Shown: one piece after another, positions 60,746 to 64,000 of the stretch
Layout of the letters: the number at the start of each line of letters is the position of its first letter
How positions within the stretch are numbered: position 1 is the first letter of the stretch
NCBI GenBank assembly: GCA_026225055.1
Contig: JAMFSA010000029.1
Span: forward strand, 1 to 64,000
DNA from: Mucilaginibacter xinganensis
Lineage (GTDB): Bacteria > Bacteroidota > Bacteroidia > Sphingobacteriales > Sphingobacteriaceae
Length of the DNA stretch: 64,000 bases
Reading direction: 5' to 3'
Program-made: the position numbers and the translations under genes
Notes under the pieces: model-generated
Database searches by the model: none
Seen by the model: the letters and a program-made list of their open reading frames with translations, nothing else
Told to the model about the DNA's origin: nothing

Positions 60746-61691
60746 GATGTTTGTTAGCCATACTAGCAGGGTATTTTGCTTTAAAAGCATCAAATCCTAA
60801 TTCAGCTACATCTAATTTAAACTTTTCAAACTGTTCTTCGTTCATATTTTTTACCGGAAGCCTGAATTCGCCGCAATCCAGATCAACTAATTTCATATAA
60901 GCTTTACCCACAGAAATGCCGCCATATTTACCCAGCAAGCGGATCATATCAATTGATTTTTGCTGTAATGCTCTTGCCGTAGTAAAATCATTGGCATTAA
61001 AGGCATCTATCATATCATTGTATAGTGATGGCGCATAATTAAAGGTACTGCCGACAGCTCCTTTTGTGCCTAATGCTAATGCAGACAGCATATTTTCATC
61101 ACGGCCCCAAAGCATATCATACTTGCCACCTTTAAAGTTCATGCAGCTTTGAAAATCCATAAAGTCTTCATGGGTATATTTTATACCTGCGAAGTTGGGG
61201 ATATTTCCATCAATGGCCTTTAACAGATCTATCATAGCAAAATTAACACCTGTTAATACCGGAATATGGTAATAATAAAAAGGCATTTCAGGAACTTCGG
61301 CTGCTATCTCCCGGCACATTGCCGCTAAAACTTCCACATTTGCCGGCTTGAAATATGAAGGAGAAGTAAAGGATACGCCATATAAGCCCGCTATACTTGC
61401 ATGCCTGGCCAGTTCTTTGCAATCCGTAACAGAATTGCCGCCTAAAAGGGTCATTACCTTAAAATCCTTATCATTTGCAGTACATGCGGCCCATACATCA
61501 GCAATAGCTATTTTTTCTGGCGTACTTGATGACACGCCTTCGCCGGTCGACCCGCATATAAACGCGCCTTTAACCTGGTTGTGTTTTAAAAATTGGTAAT
61601 AAGCAGGAATTATGGATGTATTAATATTTCCGTTTTTATCCATTGGGGTAAATGGCGCAGCTACTAATCCCTGTAAATGTTCAAATTTCAT
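60738..61691 (-). CDS. nanA: N-acetylneuraminate lyase
   Basis: A class I aldolase of the DHDPS/NAL superfamily, 317 residues, that cleaves Neu5Ac to pyruvate and ManNAc. Key residues are GSTGEG (48-53), the tyrosine of YHIP (Tyr141) and the Schiff-base lysine Lys171 in FAGIKYTHED. The IKYTHED sequence is typical of NAL rather than of DHDPS. It is the first catabolic gene after susD and is preceded by a hairpin. Confidence 0.93.
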   Translation of the reverse strand: MKFEHLQGLVAAPFTPMDKNGNINTSIIPAYYQFLKHNQVKGAFICGSTGEGVSSSTPEKIAIADVWAACTANDKDFKVMTLLGGNSVTDCKELARHASIAGLYGVSFTSPSYFKPANVEVLAAMCREIAAEVPEMPFYYYHIPVLTGVNFAMIDLLKAIDGNIPNFAGIKYTHEDFMDFQSCMNFKGGKYDMLWGRDENMLSALALGTKGAVGSTFNYAPSLYNDMIDAFNANDFTTARALQQKSIDMIRLLGKYGGISVGKAYMKLVDLDCGEFRLPVKNMNEEQFEKFKLDVAELGFDAFKAKYPASMANKHHE

Positions 61692-61737
61692 AAATTATAT
61701 TTGTTGTTATCGGTGTTATCGGTCTAATCACTTTATT

Positions 61738-61760
61738 TACCGGGGGCCTGGCCCCCGGTA
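61738..61760 (-). other. GC-rich hairpin between susD and nanA
   Basis: TACCGGGGGC (61738-61747) pairs perfectly with GCCCCCGGTA (61751-61760), loop CTG. There is no T-run downstream on the minus strand, so it more likely sets mRNA stability or polarity between the abundant susCD part and the enzymes. It matches the placement of the hairpin after the other susD (36299). Confidence 0.75.
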
Positions 61761-61825
61761 TAAAGTACTCATTAACCAAACTAATCCATGCACTAAAGCA
61801 CAGTTTCTTTTTATATTATTCTGTA

Positions 61826-63391
61826 TTAAAATGAAGAATACCCAGGGGTTTGCTTCAGTAAAGTATTATTAGTTAGCGTGTTACGATCAATTGGCCAAAG
61901 CAATGCATATGAATTGGCGGGCAGTAATGCTGTATGCTCATATACATAAGCATCACCCATGCTTCTTAAATCGTACCATCTTTTACCTTCGAATACAAAT
62001 TCAAACAAACGCTCCTGTAAGATGGCCTCTCTCGGATTGGCATCTATAGCCTGATTAGGATAGCCCATAGTAGCAGCATTATAATTTGTACCATAAGCCC
62101 TGGATCTTACCTGATTTATCTCATTGCTGGGGTCCTGCCCCAGGTACACTTCGGCTGTTGCCTTTAGCAGCAGCAGATCAGCATACCGGTATATCGGAAA
62201 ATCATTAGTGATGTACCTCACTCCTCCATCCTGCTCGCCTTGATACTTATCGACAAAGCAACCGGCTATCTGGTACGTGCCATTGCTCAATTTATTATAT
62301 GCTGGCTGAATACTGGCCAGTGCCCTGGTATCAAGCGTATTAAATTTTCTGAATGCGGCAATGGTAACAGGTGCACGCAACAGGCCACCCCAGTTATCTG
62401 TATTTACGTTAAACTGACGGTTAGCCACTGAATCGTAAAAGTTGGAGATAAGGCCCGATTGTGGCACATAGGTACTTTGTACCCAAGCCATACCATTATT
62501 GCCAGCAGTAGCCGCAGACTCATTAAACTGGTAGTGAATGGCAAATATGATCTCGTTGTTACCCTTGTTTGTACTTGCGAAAACTGAGGGATAAGAAGCC
62601 AGCAATTGTAAACCGGCTGCATTGGTTTGGATATCATTTAACGCGTTTTCAGCGGTAGTTGCATCAGCAGATCCGCCACCACGGCTGCTGGTCCAAAGAT
62701 AAACCTCGGCCTTAAGCATTAATGTTGCCGATTTTGACCAGTACCCTTTTGAGTTTTTGAATGAATAATCAGTCCCATAACTGCTTACCGATTTATCAAT
62801 ATCAGATTTGATCAGTGCCATTACAACTGTAGGGTCTGAAGCTGCTTTAGCCAGGTTTGAGATATTTATGCTGCTGCCGGTTACCGGGTCGGTTTGTATA
62901 ACAACGCCACCCCATGTACGGTACATCTGAAAATAGTAAAATGCACGCATCCCATAGCAAATGCCTAAATAGTAATTTTTGTTGGCGGCAGTAACAATAT
63001 TGGTAGAATTTAACTTAGAGATCATCAGGTTGATCTGATCGATATTGTAGTAAAAGTTACCAAAACTACTTACTCCCGGGTTATCCAGGTTAAGATTCTC
63101 CTGCCATAAACGCTCTTCTCCCTGTGTGGCTTCGCCGGTAAAAGCTGAACCGGAACCAGGGTCGGTGCCGAATATATCGGCACGCATTTCACCTAATACC
63201 TGAAAGTTATTGGTGCTGGTTCTGAAATTAGTATGTATACCTGCAATAAATGCATCAAACTGACTTGCATTTAGGAAATAATTAACATCTGATATACTGC
63301 TCACTGGTGCCAGGCTTAAGTCCTTGCGGCATGAGCTTATCAGGGTAAGAAACCCTAAACCTGATAAAATTATGATTATGTACTTCTTCAT
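61826..63391 (-). CDS. SusD/RagB family lipoprotein of the sialic-acid operon
   Basis: A 521-residue surface lipoprotein (lipobox cysteine in SCRKDLS near residue 21) that binds the oligosaccharide for the SusC channel. The RagB C-terminal domain shows EINQVRSRAYG and REAILQERLFEFVFEGKRWYDL. It follows the susC gene by 18 bp. The ligand is presumably sialylated glycan or free sialic acid, judged from the seven catabolic genes downstream. Confidence 0.93.
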   Translation of the reverse strand: MKKYIIIILSGLGFLTLISSCRKDLSLAPVSSISDVNYFLNASQFDAFIAGIHTNFRTSTNNFQVLGEMRADIFGTDPGSGSAFTGEATQGEERLWQENLNLDNPGVSSFGNFYYNIDQINLMISKLNSTNIVTAANKNYYLGICYGMRAFYYFQMYRTWGGVVIQTDPVTGSSINISNLAKAASDPTVVMALIKSDIDKSVSSYGTDYSFKNSKGYWSKSATLMLKAEVYLWTSSRGGGSADATTAENALNDIQTNAAGLQLLASYPSVFASTNKGNNEIIFAIHYQFNESAATAGNNGMAWVQSTYVPQSGLISNFYDSVANRQFNVNTDNWGGLLRAPVTIAAFRKFNTLDTRALASIQPAYNKLSNGTYQIAGCFVDKYQGEQDGGVRYITNDFPIYRYADLLLLKATAEVYLGQDPSNEINQVRSRAYGTNYNAATMGYPNQAIDANPREAILQERLFEFVFEGKRWYDLRSMGDAYVYEHTALLPANSYALLWPIDRNTLTNNTLLKQTPGYSSF

Positions 63392-63409
63392 TTTAATTTG
63401 ATTAATAGT

Positions 63410-64000
63410 TTATAAGGAAACCTGAACACCTAATATATAAGTACGTGGTGTTGGATAAGTACCCTGGTATACCCCGCTAATGGTGTTGGTACCCGGTATT
63501 ACAGGTGCTTCGGGATCAGGGCCGCTAAACTTCTTTATATAAAATAAATTTGTGCCGCTTACATAAATCCTGGCTGATTTAAATACCCTGGTTTTGGCCA
63601 GCAATGCTTTAGCAAAAGTATACGATAGTGTAATTTCACGGCAAGCCAGGTAATCACCACTCTCGTAAAATTCAGAGTTTTCGCCCTGTAAGTTTGCAAC
63701 AGCATTGTTGCCACGTGTATAGTTATCTTTTGAACCTGCTACCTGGTCGGCATAATACACCTTAGGTATCATGGTATTGGTATTGGTTGGTGTCCAGGCA
63801 TCTTTTATCTCATCAATAAAATTAAATGATCCCTGGTAACCACCTAATGACCGGGCTACAAAATCATTATAAATGGTATTTCCTAATGAATAGTCGAAAC
63901 GGGTATATAGCGAGAATCCTTTGTAAGCAGCATTAAAATTAAAACCACCTGTCCAGGTTGGGTAAATATTGCCGAGATACACCTGATCGCGCGAATCAAT
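63410..64000 (-). CDS. SusC/RagA TonB-dependent importer, C-terminal part (cut by window end)
   Basis: Only the last 196 residues of the beta-barrel are inside the window; the frame is open to the edge. The final strand motifs are clear: DSRDQVYLGNIYPTWTGGF (window edge), FSLYTRFDYSLGN, CREITLSYTFAKAL, RIYVSGTNLFYI and the terminal YILGVQVSL. It pairs with the SusD gene 18 bp away as the outer-membrane channel of the sialic-acid operon. Upstream promoter, plug and any STN domain are outside the window. Confidence 0.93.
   Translation of the reverse strand: MDSRDQVYLGNIYPTWTGGFNFNAAYKGFSLYTRFDYSLGNTIYNDFVARSLGGYQGSFNFIDEIKDAWTPTNTNTMIPKVYYADQVAGSKDNYTRGNNAVANLQGENSEFYESGDYLACREITLSYTFAKALLAKTRVFKSARIYVSGTNLFYIKKFSGPDPEAPVIPGTNTISGVYQGTYPTPRTYILGVQVSL

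Overview
The window looks like a chromosome segment of a Bacteroidota bacterium of the Sphingobacteriaceae, most likely Mucilaginibacter or a close relative (inference from gene types; no alignment was possible). The signs are SusC/SusD outer-membrane pairs, an ECF sigma/FecR pair, a fused MurF-alanine racemase, Bacteroidota-type promoters (TTG, about 19 bp, TAnnTTTG), lack of clear Shine-Dalgarno sites, and many intergenic palindromes. No rRNA, CRISPR array, insertion sequence or prophage was seen.

Layout. 1-4.6 kb: an orphan LexA/S24-type regulator, a small LTxxQ secreted protein, bioF-bioD, a 3-hydroxyacyl-CoA dehydrogenase and a small lipoprotein. 4.6-10.5 kb: arginine block with argS (-) divergent from an arginine deiminase-like protein, CtlX and arginine decarboxylase. 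10.6-13.2 kb: a five-gene minus-strand operon DUF2520-fdx-iscX-kdsC-maf. 13.3-27.6 kb: a hypothetical protein, SDR, topoisomerase IB, aldo/keto reductase, an orphan ABC ATPase, a retropepsin-like protein paired with a four-CBM48 protein, twin MFS transporters with a membrane-anchored LuxR protein, DUF502, MurF-Alr and RecX. 27.6-28 kb: tRNA-Gly(GCC) and tRNA-Leu(TAA) behind a textbook promoter. 28-34.7 kb: accessory stretch with a secreted protein of unknown function, a PIF1-like helicase, a membrane-embedded winged-helix regulator, YceI and a propeller lipoprotein. 34.7-43.1 kb: sigma/FecR/SusC/SusD/TlpA locus without glycosidases. 43.4-51.1 kb: two DHA2 drug exporters, an AraC regulator, a CHC2 zinc-finger protein, a NodB deacetylase and katG. 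51.2-64 kb: a minus-strand sialic-acid operon: susC (cut by the window end), susD, nanA, nanM-like, nanT-like, double-SGNH acetylesterase, AGE epimerase, sialidase, and an SGNH-GH20 fusion.

How the genes work together. In the sialic-acid operon, O-acetyl groups are removed, sialidase and hexosaminidase cut host-type glycans, SusCD and the MFS import sialic acid, and lyase plus epimerase give GlcNAc.

Most notable regulatory signals. (1) An exact 35-bp repeat with three TTTACAA words, at the same distance from a TAnnTTTG box, lies upstream of both the unknown secreted protein (28.2 kb) and yceI (32.9 kb). The second copy lies between yceI and the divergent membrane-bound regulator, which suggests a small regulon controlled by that regulator. 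(2) A 21-bp-period direct repeat lies between the AraC gene and the divergent exporter and is placed exactly where an activator should sit. (3) Several genes have the -7 box 4-6 nt before ATG, suggesting leaderless mRNAs. (4) Several distinct families of intergenic palindromes occur.
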